A stretch of 5,523 bases of DNA. Origin: Methylococcales bacterium. Lineage in GTDB: Bacteria; Pseudomonadota; Gammaproteobacteria; Methylococcales; Methylomonadaceae. Under the pieces are notes generated by a model. That model saw nothing but the letters and a program-made list of their open reading frames with translations, searched no databases and was not told the origin of the DNA. Below are positions 1 through 5,398 of the stretch, piece by piece. The stretch is taken from NCBI GenBank assembly GCA_009692395.1, contig SHZG01000163.1:1-5523 (forward strand), written 5' to 3'. Every line of letters begins with the position of its first letter. Position 1 is the stretch's first letter. The translations under genes were made by a program, and so were the position numbers.

Positions 1-128
1 ACTTGCGGACATGGATCAAACGACTCAATCGCAAGACCATTTGCTTCTCAAAACTAGAGTTGATGCACGACACCGTCATCGGTTTGCTTATCAACAAGGT
101 CGAATTCGGGCGCGATATTTATTCATAA
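1..128 (+). CDS. IS1-family transposase, C-terminal fragment
   Basis: The reading frame whose first complete codon is at 3-5 runs for 41 residues to a TAA at 126-128. It contains RLNRKTICFSK followed by ELMHDTVIGLLINK, which matches the end of IS1 InsB-type transposases (arginine-lysine patch, then a 'S-F-S-K...H-x-x-V-I-G' block close to the stop). These DDE-type enzymes cut and join the element ends. Only the extreme C-terminus is here, so the catalytic residues cannot be checked. A 70-residue frame starting with the ATG at 11 overlaps this stretch, but it runs out of the element into flanking DNA and has no family likeness, so I do not call it a gene. Confidence 0.8.
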   Translation, partial: LRTWIKRLNRKTICFSKLELMHDTVIGLLINKVEFGRDIYS

Positions 129-149
129 TTACAGATTTAACCCACTACC
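1..149 (+). mobile_element. IS1-family insertion sequence, 3' end only (left copy)
   Basis: This is the right-hand part of an insertion sequence whose body lies upstream of the window. Positions 6-149 are repeated without a mismatch, in inverted orientation, at 5378-5521, so the pair forms a perfect 144-bp inverted repeat with ends facing inwards. The element edge is placed at 149 because identity between the copies stops there (150 is T, where the partner would need A). Read outward-in, the end starts GGTAGTGGGTTAAATCTG, and IS1-family ends typically begin with GGT. The transposase C-terminus encoded here supports the family call. The 5' end, the second terminal repeat and any target duplication are outside the window. 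Confidence 0.85.
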
Positions 150-297
150 TAAAATGGAGGTATTATCTTAATGCCTCATTTGAGACAAAACTAATGAGTA
201 ACATTCTACCAAATGAATACTGATAAAACTGTATTTTTCTTAATATTGGTTTACAAGTGGTGAGTGTTTTAAAATTCCCCTCAAGGCTAGCGGGAGT

Positions 298-337
298 TTG
301 ACATTAATTAAGCAAGATAAAATGAATCGAGTACAAT
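298..337 (+). promoter_or_regulatory. Candidate promoter region for the 105-residue protein gene
   Basis: A perfect -35 hexamer TTGACA lies at 298-303. The best following -10-like hexamers are TAAAAT at 318-323, which leaves only a 14-bp spacer, and TACAAT at 332-337, which is too far from TTGACA but could pair with the weak TTAAGC at 308-313 (18-bp spacer). No arrangement is ideal, so the start of transcription is uncertain. The TACAAT option would sit inside the palindrome at 331-342. Confidence 0.35.
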
Positions 338-342
338 TGTAC
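331..342. promoter_or_regulatory. Perfect 12-bp palindrome GTACAATTGTAC, possible operator
   Basis: GTACAATTGTAC is a perfect dyad with no spacer. It lies 23 bases before the start codon at 366 and overlaps a possible -10 hexamer. A homodimeric repressor could bind such a site. It does not match the enterobacterial LexA or Fur consensus, and I cannot name a regulator. Confidence 0.3.
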
Positions 343-365
343 CCATTAACAAATAGGATAAAAAA

Positions 366-683
366 ATGACTGAAAACCAAGCAACCAACAAAGTAATTTA
401 CTGGCTACCTTCGGCGGGTAAATCAATCGCAGGCATTATTCAAGGCAGTGGTGCGGCTAATGATTTACTTTATGACGAGCAGAAAACGCTGTTTTTACAG
501 GAGGATGACGGTGAAGTGGTGGGTGTTGACCTTAATCGTTATTTGATACACAGCTTGAAACAAAGTAACGCTGCCGTGGGGGATTGTGTCACTGTGACTT
601 TTCATGGCAAAGAACAGAAAAATAACGGTCGGTCTTTCAATCGCTATACGTTGCGAGTTGATAAGGCGACTGACTCAAACTAG
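366..683 (+). CDS. Hypothetical 105-residue protein, possibly OB-fold-like
   Basis: I do not recognise this protein as a named family. It is a small soluble acidic-to-neutral protein with no signal peptide or membrane segment. Its pattern of short beta-like stretches (around residues 20-27, 38-46 and 48-54, then VGDCVTVTFHGKEQ at about 71-84 and SFNRYTLRV near the end) resembles small OB-like beta-barrel proteins found in phages and plasmids, where a 'GD-x-V-x-V-x-F-x-G ... G-x-x-x-x-x-Y-x-L' ending is common. That is pattern matching by eye. The start is supported by AGGA at 355-358, seven bases before the ATG. It is separated from the cofactor genes by about 90 bp holding a hairpin and a -10 box, so it is probably its own transcription unit. 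Confidence 0.7.
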   Translation: MTENQATNKVIYWLPSAGKSIAGIIQGSGAANDLLYDEQKTLFLQEDDGEVVGVDLNRYLIHSLKQSNAAVGDCVTVTFHGKEQKNNGRSFNRYTLRVDKATDSN

Positions 684-699
684 CCTAGATGGCGTGCAA

Positions 700-724
700 A
701 AAGCCTGTGCGACTTCTGGGCTTT
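700..724 (+). terminator. Weak terminator-like hairpin
   Basis: AAAGCC at 700-705 pairs with GGCTTT at 719-724 across a 13-nt loop. The stem is short and no run of T follows, so termination would be inefficient. Its position just after the stop at 681-683 and before the next promoter is the main support. Confidence 0.25.
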
Positions 725-734
725 GAATTCAGGT

Positions 735-740
735 TATAAT
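735..740 (+). promoter_or_regulatory. Perfect -10 box (TATAAT) for the cofactor operon
   Basis: TATAAT at 735-740 would start transcription near 747, about 24 bases before the ATG at 771. No good -35 hexamer lies 16-18 bp upstream (ACTTCT at 712-717 is poor), so the promoter may be weak or activator-dependent. The following leader contains no clear Shine-Dalgarno sequence. Confidence 0.45.
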
Positions 741-770
741 GTCCAACTATTTTAAATTCGATACCCTGTA

Positions 771-1313
771 ATGAATAAACCGCGATTAGCTTGGGCAATA
801 ACTGGCTCAGGTCATTATATAGAAGAATGCTTAGATTTTTTGCAGACCTTAACAGACGTGGATTTATATCTGAGTCAGGCAGGGGAAGAAGTGTTGAAAA
901 TGTACGGTATTGATCTTGCCGATGTGCGTGCCGTTATGCCTGTTTATCGTGATAAAGCCGCGTCTGCGCCGCCTATTGGGCATTTTTATACGGGCTATTA
1001 TCATACCTTTGTCATGGCACCTACGACTTCCAATACCGTTGCGAAATGTGTGTTAGGTATTGCCGATTCGTTAGCGACTAATTTATATGCACAAGCGGGA
1101 AAATGCCGCGTGCCGAGTATTGTCTATCCGTGTGATGTCGCCCCTGAAATAGAAACCACCGCCCCAAAAGGCAAAAAAGTGATGGTGTATCCGCGCAGAA
1201 TTGATTTAGAAGCCACCGATAAATTACGCGGTTTTGAATATACTACGGTGGTTGATAGTGTCGATGAGTTAATTGTTACGGTTACTCAGCGACTTACATT
1301 ACTTCAAAATTAG
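771..1313 (+). CDS. Archaeal-type flavoprotein, probable dihydromethanopterin reductase (acceptor) type (DmrB/AfpA-like)
   Basis: This 180-residue cytosolic protein belongs to the HFCD-like flavoprotein superfamily. The N-terminus has a Rossmann-type strand and loop, LAWAITGSGHYIEEC (residues 6-20), that should hold the FMN phosphate. APTTSNTVAK at 83-92 matches the conserved 'AP-A/T-T-A/S-N-T-x-A-K' flavin-binding loop. CDVAPEIETTAPKGKKVMV (121-139) is typical of the DmrB/archaeoflavoprotein branch. DmrB of methanogens reduces dihydromethanopterin to tetrahydromethanopterin, and related flavoproteins occur with C1 gene clusters of methylotrophic bacteria. The same step here is an inference from family and neighbours. 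It is the first gene of the operon, with a TATAAT box 30 bp upstream and no obvious ribosome binding site. The alternative is another flavin-dependent redox role in the same pathway. Confidence 0.8.
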   Translation: MNKPRLAWAITGSGHYIEECLDFLQTLTDVDLYLSQAGEEVLKMYGIDLADVRAVMPVYRDKAASAPPIGHFYTGYYHTFVMAPTTSNTVAKCVLGIADSLATNLYAQAGKCRVPSIVYPCDVAPEIETTAPKGKKVMVYPRRIDLEATDKLRGFEYTTVVDSVDELIVTVTQRLTLLQN

Positions 1314-1339
1314 TCACTAAATTATCAAGCAGGTTCATT

Positions 1340-1555
1340 ATGATTTCCGTCACTATTGCAGACCCATTGGCTGCAGCCGCCAATACACACGCTGAAATTT
1401 GCCACCGTAGTTTAGATGAGCAAATCAACTATTGGGCAAGAATTGGCTATTGTGCGGAAGAAAATCCCGATTTAAGTTTTGAATTTATCAAAGCGATTCT
1501 CAACGCGAGAGAAGAAGTCCTATCAGGTCAAACTGAACCTTATCTGTTTGATTAA
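1340..1555 (+). CDS. ParD-like antitoxin of a type II toxin-antitoxin pair
   Basis: This 71-residue protein carries the hallmark of the ParD-like antitoxin family: a short N-terminal segment with paired alanines, then HAEICHRSLDEQINYWARIG (residues 18-37), where 'R-S-x-x-x-Q-I-x-Y-W-A-x-I/L-G' is the ribbon-helix-helix type DNA-binding core. The C-terminal part (about 44-71, ending near EPYLFD) would be the toxin-contacting tail. Such antitoxins bind their toxin and repress their own promoter as dimers. AGG at 1331-1333 gives a reasonable ribosome binding site six bases before the ATG. The gene starts 26 bp after the flavoprotein stop, and the toxin ATG comes one base after its TAA, so the pair is coupled. 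Its place inside a cofactor operon is unusual. Confidence 0.82.
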   Translation: MISVTIADPLAAAANTHAEICHRSLDEQINYWARIGYCAEENPDLSFEFIKAILNAREEVLSGQTEPYLFD

Positions 1556-1556
1556 A

Positions 1557-1835
1557 ATGCAGATTGTACAAACACGGCAGTTTAAACACAGCGTTAAAAA
1601 ACTTCCACTAAATCAGAAAAAAGAGCTTGATGCAGTAATTAAAATAATCATGAATAATCCGTGTGTTGGTCAACAGAAAAAAGGCGATTTGGATTTTTTG
1701 TGGGTTTATAAATTTCGTATGAATAACCAGTTGACGCTGTTAGCGTATAGCTATGAAGAACAAATTATTACCTTAACTTTACTCGCCTTAGGAAGTCACG
1801 AAAATTTCTACCGTGACATTAAAAACACATTATGA
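1557..1835 (+). CDS. RelE/ParE-family toxin
   Basis: This 92-residue basic protein has the RelE/ParE layout: a first strand MQIVQTRQF, a helix with KKLP and KKELDAVIKIIMNNP (residues 17-37), then the strands LDFLWVYKFRMNNQLTLLAY and IITLTLLALGSHENFYRDI. The ending 'L-x-x-G-x-H-E-N-F-Y-R-D' is common in this superfamily. RelE members cleave mRNA on the ribosome and ParE members poison gyrase; the sequence alone does not decide which. I chose the ATG at 1557 over the upstream in-frame ATG at 1479 because it begins at the family's usual first strand and directly follows the antitoxin stop. There is no ribosome binding site, so translation is probably coupled to the antitoxin. The gene is visibly more A-rich than the cofactor genes, which suggests it was acquired. 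The frame is intact. Confidence 0.82.
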   Translation: MQIVQTRQFKHSVKKLPLNQKKELDAVIKIIMNNPCVGQQKKGDLDFLWVYKFRMNNQLTLLAYSYEEQIITLTLLALGSHENFYRDIKNTL

Positions 1836-1841
1836 AAAATA

Positions 1842-3233
1842 ATGACTGAACACATTCTATTTTTAACAGGTAAGCTGGCAGAAAAGCAGTTGCGTAGCAT
1901 TTTAGAAAAAATGCAGCCTGAGTTTACTTATACCGTGCATCAATTGGGGCTGAAAGTGGCGGCGTTGATGACTACTGAGATGGTTATCCGCCGCTTGAAC
2001 GATACTTTTGGCGCGAGTCGTATTATTCTTCCGGGTCGTTGTCGTGGTGATATAACCGCATTGGCTGAACACCTTGGTATTCCTGTTGAGCGAGGCCCTG
2101 AGGAGCTGAAAGATTTATCGCAGTATTTCGGTAAAAAAGCCCATAAAGCCGATTTAAGCCAATACGCGGTGAAAATTTTTGCGGAAATCACCGATGCGGC
2201 GACTATCAGTATTGATGAAGTGCTGCAACGCGCGTATTACTACCGCAAAAATGGCGCGGATGTCATTGATATAGGTTGCTTACCCAGCACCGAGTTTCCA
2301 GAAATGGAAAACATTATTCATCTGTTAAAACAGCACGGTTTCATGGTTAGCGTTGATTCATTGGATACCGCAGATTTATTACGCGGCGGCAAAGCGGGTG
2401 CAGATTATTTGCTCAGTCTGCATGAATCCACGCTTTGGATAGCCGATGAAGTGGCTTCCACGCCGATTTTAATCCCAAAAACGTATGAAGATTTAGCCTC
2501 CTTGGATAGAGCTATCAAAATTATGCAGGCAAAAAATCGCCCGTTTATTGTTGACCCTATTTTAGACCCGCTGCATTTTGGCTTCACCGATTCCATCGTT
2601 CGTTATCACACCGTGCGCAAACAGTATCCCGATGTGGAAATGATGCTCGGTGTCGGCAACATCACCGAATTGACTCATGCCGATACGATGGGCATGAACG
2701 CGCTGTTATTGGGCATTTGTTCAGAACTCAACATTAACCAAATTCTTGCCACCGAAGTCAGTCAACACGCGTGCCGTGCGATTAAAGAAGCCGATGTGGC
2801 GCGGCGCATCATGTATGCCGCCAAACAACAGGATACGCTACCGAAACACATCAACCCTGAGTTAATGGCACTGCATGAAACCGCGCCGTTTCCGTATTCA
2901 CTGGCTGAAATTGAAGAACTGGCAGGGCAGATTAAAGACCCCAGTTTTCGCATTCAAACTAGTATGGAAGGTGTGCATATTTTTAATCGCGACGGTTTAC
3001 ACAGTGCGACTGATCCGTTTGATTTATTTCCCCATCTGCACGTTGAACAAGATGGCGGTCATGCGTTTTATTTAGGTGTGGAATTGGCAAGAGCGCAAAT
3101 TGCGTGGCAATTGGGCAAACGCTTCACTCAAGACCAAGCATTGACGTGGGGTTGTGCGGTTGATCACGCCGAAGTTACCGTTGATTTACACGCCTTTAAA
3201 CCTGCTGGAACGACTTTACAACAAAACTCATGA
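1842..3233 (+). CDS. DUF6513 / dihydropteroate synthase-like pterin-binding protein of the tetrahydromethanopterin cluster
   Basis: This 463-residue protein has three recognisable parts. Residues 1-110 match the DUF6513 N-terminal region (ILFLTGKLAEKQLRSIL, then VAALMTTEMVIRRL and IILPGRCRGD). Residues about 120-335 are a TIM-barrel pterin-binding domain like dihydropteroate synthase, with GADVIDIGCLPS (138-149), VSVDSLD (169-175), PFIVDPILDPLHFGF (234-248) and MLGVGNITELT (268-278). Residues about 370-440 resemble DUF4346 (SMEGVHIFNRDG ... YLGVELARAQIAWQLGKRF). Proteins of this layout occur in methanogens and in methylotrophs that use tetrahydromethanopterin. A role in building the pterin is inferred and the reaction is not settled. 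The length is normal for the family. It starts six bases after the toxin stop with no clear ribosome binding site and overlaps the next gene by ATGA. Confidence 0.85.
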   Translation: MTEHILFLTGKLAEKQLRSILEKMQPEFTYTVHQLGLKVAALMTTEMVIRRLNDTFGASRIILPGRCRGDITALAEHLGIPVERGPEELKDLSQYFGKKAHKADLSQYAVKIFAEITDAATISIDEVLQRAYYYRKNGADVIDIGCLPSTEFPEMENIIHLLKQHGFMVSVDSLDTADLLRGGKAGADYLLSLHESTLWIADEVASTPILIPKTYEDLASLDRAIKIMQAKNRPFIVDPILDPLHFGFTDSIVRYHTVRKQYPDVEMMLGVGNITELTHADTMGMNALLLGICSELNINQILATEVSQHACRAIKEADVARRIMYAAKQQDTLPKHINPELMALHETAPFPYSLAEIEELAGQIKDPSFRIQTSMEGVHIFNRDGLHSATDPFDLFPHLHVEQDGGHAFYLGVELARAQIAWQLGKRFTQDQALTWGCAVDHAEVTVDLHAFKPAGTTLQQNS

Positions 3234-3787
3234 TTCAAGAATTGATTGTTAGCACCCAAAATAAGGCTGGTGTCACGCATCTTGCCCCGATGGGCATTCA
3301 TCTCAACGGCGACGACATTATTATTCTGCCGTTTCGCCCGTCCACTACGCTGAATAATCTGCTGGAAACCAATACCGCCGTGCTGAATTATTGCGACGAT
3401 GTGCGGGTGTTTGCGGGTTGTTTAACAGGGCGGCGCGACTTCGCATTAATGCCTGCCGAAAAAATACACGGTGCGGTGTTGGCGTGTACCTTGGCGCATA
3501 CCGAAGTGGAGTTGGTGCGTATTGAAGACGATGAACTGCGTCCGAAATTATTTTGTAAAGCCGTCCACACGGTCAATCACGCGCCGTTTATGGGTTTTAA
3601 TCGTGCGCAATATGCGGTGCTGGAAGCCGCTATTTTAATCAGCCGCTTAAAAATGTTGCCGTTGGAAAAAATAGAATCTGAAATTGATTATTTGCGTATC
3701 GGTTTGGAAAAAACCGCAGGTGATAAAGAGCGCGAAGCATGGGGCTGGTTGATGGCGGTGATTGATGAACACAAGGCGCAGTTATGA
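3230..3787 (+). CDS. DUF447 family protein (flavin-reductase-like fold)
   Basis: This 185-residue cytosolic protein matches the DUF447 family of methanogens and tetrahydromethanopterin-using bacteria. The N-terminal two-thirds looks like an FMN-binding split barrel: THLAPMGIHLNGDDIIILPF (residues 16-35), RPSTTLNNLLE (36-46), AVLNYCDDVRVFAGCLTG (50-67) and CKAVHTVNHAPFMGFNRAQY (108-127). A helical C-terminus follows (LEAAILISRLKMLP and onward). The family has no agreed reaction that I know of. Its constant presence beside methanopterin and methanofuran genes suggests a reductive step in one of the two cofactors. It overlaps both neighbours by the four bases ATGA, so the three proteins are translationally coupled and probably needed in similar amounts. 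Confidence 0.82.
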   Translation: MIQELIVSTQNKAGVTHLAPMGIHLNGDDIIILPFRPSTTLNNLLETNTAVLNYCDDVRVFAGCLTGRRDFALMPAEKIHGAVLACTLAHTEVELVRIEDDELRPKLFCKAVHTVNHAPFMGFNRAQYAVLEAAILISRLKMLPLEKIESEIDYLRIGLEKTAGDKEREAWGWLMAVIDEHKAQL

Positions 3788-4488
3788 CAGGGATGCTTGC
3801 CAGTGTTAATAGTATCGCCGAAGCGGTGCTAGTATTCAACGCACAGGTCGATATTATTGATTTAAAACAACCCGAACACGGCGCGTTAGGCGCGTTAGAC
3901 ACCGATTTAGTGAGTCAAATTGTACTGGAGATTGCAGGGCGTTGTCCTGTCAGTGCCACGGTCGGTGATTTGCCAATGCAGCCTGACATTGTCTTTAATG
4001 CCGTTACAGCAATGGCACACACGGGCGTTGATTATGTGAAAATTGGCTTTTTTCCTGATGGCGATTGGTACGCGACCGTGGAAAAATTAGCGCAACTCAC
4101 ACCGAAAACGGCGTTAATCGCGGTGTTATTTGCCGATGCACAACCTGATTTTTCCATTATCAGCGCGTTACAACAGGCGGGTTTTACAGGTGTGATGCTG
4201 GATACCATGAATAAAGCTCATGGTTCGCTCACGCAAGTGATGACTCATGCCGACATAGCGCAGTTTGTTGGACTGAGTAGACAGTATTTATTATTGTGTG
4301 GTCTGGCGGGTTCGCTCAGACTGGATGACATTGCCGCACTCATGCCGTATCAAGCCGATTATCTAGGTTTTAGAGGTGCGTTATGTGAGCAACATCAGCG
4401 CACAGGGCAACTAAATCTACGATCAATTGCACACATCAAACAGGCGATAATTGATGTAGGTGTGACTTTAGTCGCACTGTGCGAATAA
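3784..4488 (+). CDS. mfnB: (5-formylfuran-3-yl)methyl phosphate synthase MfnB
   Basis: MfnB condenses two glyceraldehyde 3-phosphate molecules to 4-(hydroxymethyl)-2-furancarboxaldehyde phosphate, the furan precursor of methanofuran, in the cytosol. The 234-residue protein is a TIM barrel that keeps the residues known to be important in the Methanocaldococcus enzyme: D26 and K28 in IIDLKQPEHGALGA (Schiff-base lysine K28), SATVGD at 57-62, K86 in DYVKIG, D140 and K144 in MLDTMNK, then LAGSL (174-178) and GFRGA (195-199). AAGG at 3773-3776 lies seven bases before the ATG, and the gene overlaps the DUF447 stop. By my memory of archaeal MfnB, the protein should end near residue 222. The last 11 residues (224-234) are encoded by a palindromic element that also holds the stop codon, so this tail appears to be a late addition outside the barrel core. 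Confidence 0.93.
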   Translation: MTGMLASVNSIAEAVLVFNAQVDIIDLKQPEHGALGALDTDLVSQIVLEIAGRCPVSATVGDLPMQPDIVFNAVTAMAHTGVDYVKIGFFPDGDWYATVEKLAQLTPKTALIAVLFADAQPDFSIISALQQAGFTGVMLDTMNKAHGSLTQVMTHADIAQFVGLSRQYLLLCGLAGSLRLDDIAALMPYQADYLGFRGALCEQHQRTGQLNLRSIAHIKQAIIDVGVTLVALCE

Positions 4489-4504
4489 ATTCGCACCTAC
4501 ATCA
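4452..4504. repeat. REP-like double palindrome overlapping the end of mfnB
   Basis: Two tandem palindromes sit inside a longer dyad. The outer arms TGATGTAG (4452-4459) and CTACATCA (4497-4504) are exact complements. Inside are GTGTGACT-TT-AGTCGCAC (4460-4477, one G/T-type mismatch) and GTGCGAAT-AA-ATTCGCAC (4479-4496, perfect). The arrangement is head-to-head, as in paired REP (BIME-like) elements. The 'GTAGGTGCGAAT...ATTCGCAC' style resembles interspersed palindromes of other gammaproteobacteria; this last point is from memory. The mfnB stop (4486-4488) is in the second palindrome. Confidence 0.65.
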
Positions 4505-4508
4505 TTTT
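4452..4508 (+). terminator. Probable intrinsic terminator of the cofactor operon
   Basis: The dyad ends directly before TTTT at 4505-4508 (then ATT). In RNA, the outer 11-bp pairing of 4452-4462 with 4494-4504 or the inner perfect 8-bp stem 4479-4496 could form the terminator hairpin. The T-run is short, so efficiency is uncertain. No other terminator candidate lies between mfnB and the receptor gene. Confidence 0.55.
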
Positions 4509-4782
4509 ATTGTACTTTGGCTATAACACGCGTTTAAACGATTGCCTATCACTCGTCATTATCAAATGGCAGCCAGTGCGGACTGTAATTCTGGTGGTTG
4601 AAAATAGATTAATTAAACTAGGTTATATAACGCAGCCCAGTTGTTGCATATACACTATTTCTGTTGCCTTTTTAATGACACTCACACTAAGAATAAATAA
4701 TATTTATTGATAATCAACGTGTTATGAATTGGCTCATTAATTGCTGTATTTTAGTCTATTACTTCATAAGTAAATATTAATG

Positions 4783-4812
4783 TTCGGAAATTCATCATAC
4801 CCTCCCTATAAT
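4783..4812 (+). promoter_or_regulatory. Candidate promoter of the TonB-dependent receptor gene
   Basis: A perfect TATAAT lies at 4807-4812, with a weak -35 TTCGGA at 4783-4788 (18-bp spacer). Transcription would start near 4819, leaving a leader of about 34 nt before the ATG at 4853. The weak -35 fits a regulated gene but does not prove it. Confidence 0.5.
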
Positions 4813-4814
4813 TC

Positions 4815-4832
4815 AGGAATTAAATTATTCCT
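4815..4832. promoter_or_regulatory. Dyad AGGAAT-N6-ATTCCT at the predicted transcription start
   Basis: AGGAAT (4815-4820) and ATTCCT (4827-4832) are exact complements separated by TAAATT, and the dyad straddles the predicted start of transcription. It could be a repressor site for metal-dependent control of the receptor, or simply a small hairpin in the leader. It does not match a regulator I can name. Confidence 0.25.
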
Positions 4833-4852
4833 TATCTCTTTCGGAGAGCTTC

Positions 4853-5398
4853 ATGAAACTTAAAACTCAGATACTGGCTATTGGCATGGCTCTTAGTACA
4901 GGCATTGCTAATGCGGAGCCTGCCAAGCCAGTTGATAACGCCAAAAAATCAGACAGTGCAGTTACGCTGGATACATTGATTGTTAGAGCGCAATCAGAGA
5001 ATAAATCCAATCAACCCTTTGAATCTTGTCTCAAACCGTCAAAAATAATACGTTCCAGAACGGCGACCAGTGACACCGCGCTAATGTTCGATCATACGCC
5101 TGGCGTTAGTTTTTCAGGTGGTGGTGGTATTTCTAGTCGCCACATTATTAATGGGATGGCAGATGACCGTATTCGGATTCAAATAGACGGTATGAATTTG
5201 ATTTCAGCGTGTGGTAATCACATGAATCCACCGCTTTCTTATGTTGCTCCTTCCAGCGTATTGAGTGCGCAAATCATGGCGGGTATCACACCCGTGAGTA
5301 TGGGCGGCGACAGTATCGCAGGGACTATTCGTGTGCAGTCGGCTGATCCTCAATATACCGAAGACGGTAAAAAATATGGTAGTGGGTTAAATCTGTAA
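4853..5398 (+). CDS. TonB-dependent receptor, copper-receptor type, N-terminal fragment truncated by IS insertion
   Basis: This is the beginning of an outer-membrane TonB-dependent receptor. GGAG at 4843-4846 lies six bases before the ATG. Residues 1-21 form a signal peptide with a likely cleavage after ANA. A TonB-box-like stretch VTLDTLIVRA follows at 37-46, and residues about 55-165 are the plug domain, with LMFDHTPGVSFSGG, IINGMADDRIRIQIDGM and SYVAPSSV. The segment ISACGNHMNPPLSY (117-130) is typical of copper-type receptors and contains C120-x3-M124, the CxxxM arrangement described as copper ligands in OprC. Native sequence ends at Y175; residues 176-181 (GSGLNL) and the stop at 5396-5398 come from the IS end. 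The whole beta-barrel is missing, so this product cannot work as a receptor. Confidence 0.85.
   Translation: MKLKTQILAIGMALSTGIANAEPAKPVDNAKKSDSAVTLDTLIVRAQSENKSNQPFESCLKPSKIIRSRTATSDTALMFDHTPGVSFSGGGGISSRHIINGMADDRIRIQIDGMNLISACGNHMNPPLSYVAPSSVLSAQIMAGITPVSMGGDSIAGTIRVQSADPQYTEDGKKYGSGLNL

Larger units (their letters stand above)
150..365. other. Intergenic region between IS end and first gene
   Basis: This 216-bp AT-rich stretch runs from the IS edge to the start codon at 366. I see no open frame of convincing length. A GGAGG at 156-160 precedes an ATG at 171, but that frame stops after seven codons. The part near 366 carries the promoter and palindrome candidates listed separately. The part next to the IS (150-290) shows no recognisable remnant of a disrupted gene. 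Confidence 0.6.
4509..4852. other. Intergenic region upstream of the TonB-dependent receptor
   Basis: About 340 bp, AT-rich, with many stops in all frames. One 66-codon frame (TTG at 4510 to 4710) has no ribosome binding site, no family likeness and an odd composition, so I treat it as chance. The stretch contains an AT-only dyad AATAAATA-A-TATTTATT at 4692-4708, which may be no more than base composition, followed by GATAATCAA-like bases (4709 on) that only weakly recall a Fur half-site. The promoter and dyad close to 4853 are listed separately. Confidence 0.55.

Noticed and set aside
11..223. 70-residue frame beginning with the ATG at 11, repeated on the minus strand at 5325-5516
   Set aside because: Both are other-frame readings of the IS1-type transposase C-terminus; they run out of the element into unrelated flanks and the true frame has the clear family match.
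1479..1835. 118-residue version of the toxin starting at 1479
   Set aside because: The extra 26 residues overlap the antitoxin gene and have no family likeness; the ATG at 1557 starts at the usual first strand right after the antitoxin stop.
1940..3902. Several 60-90 residue minus-strand frames and the plus-strand frame at 2875-3075 inside the cofactor genes
   Set aside because: They are shadows of strongly supported genes in other frames, with no ribosome binding sites or family likeness.
4510..4710. 66-residue frame after the mfnB terminator
   Set aside because: It starts with TTG, has no ribosome binding site or recognisable motif, and lies in AT-rich intergenic DNA.
4692..4720. AT-rich dyad and GATAATCAA-like stretch as a Fur box
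   Set aside because: Only a partial match to the Fur consensus, about 100 bp upstream of the probable promoter; base composition explains it.
150..4852. CRISPR array, tRNA or rRNA genes
   Set aside because: No regularly spaced direct repeats, and I recognised no tRNA- or rRNA-like sequence in the non-coding parts.
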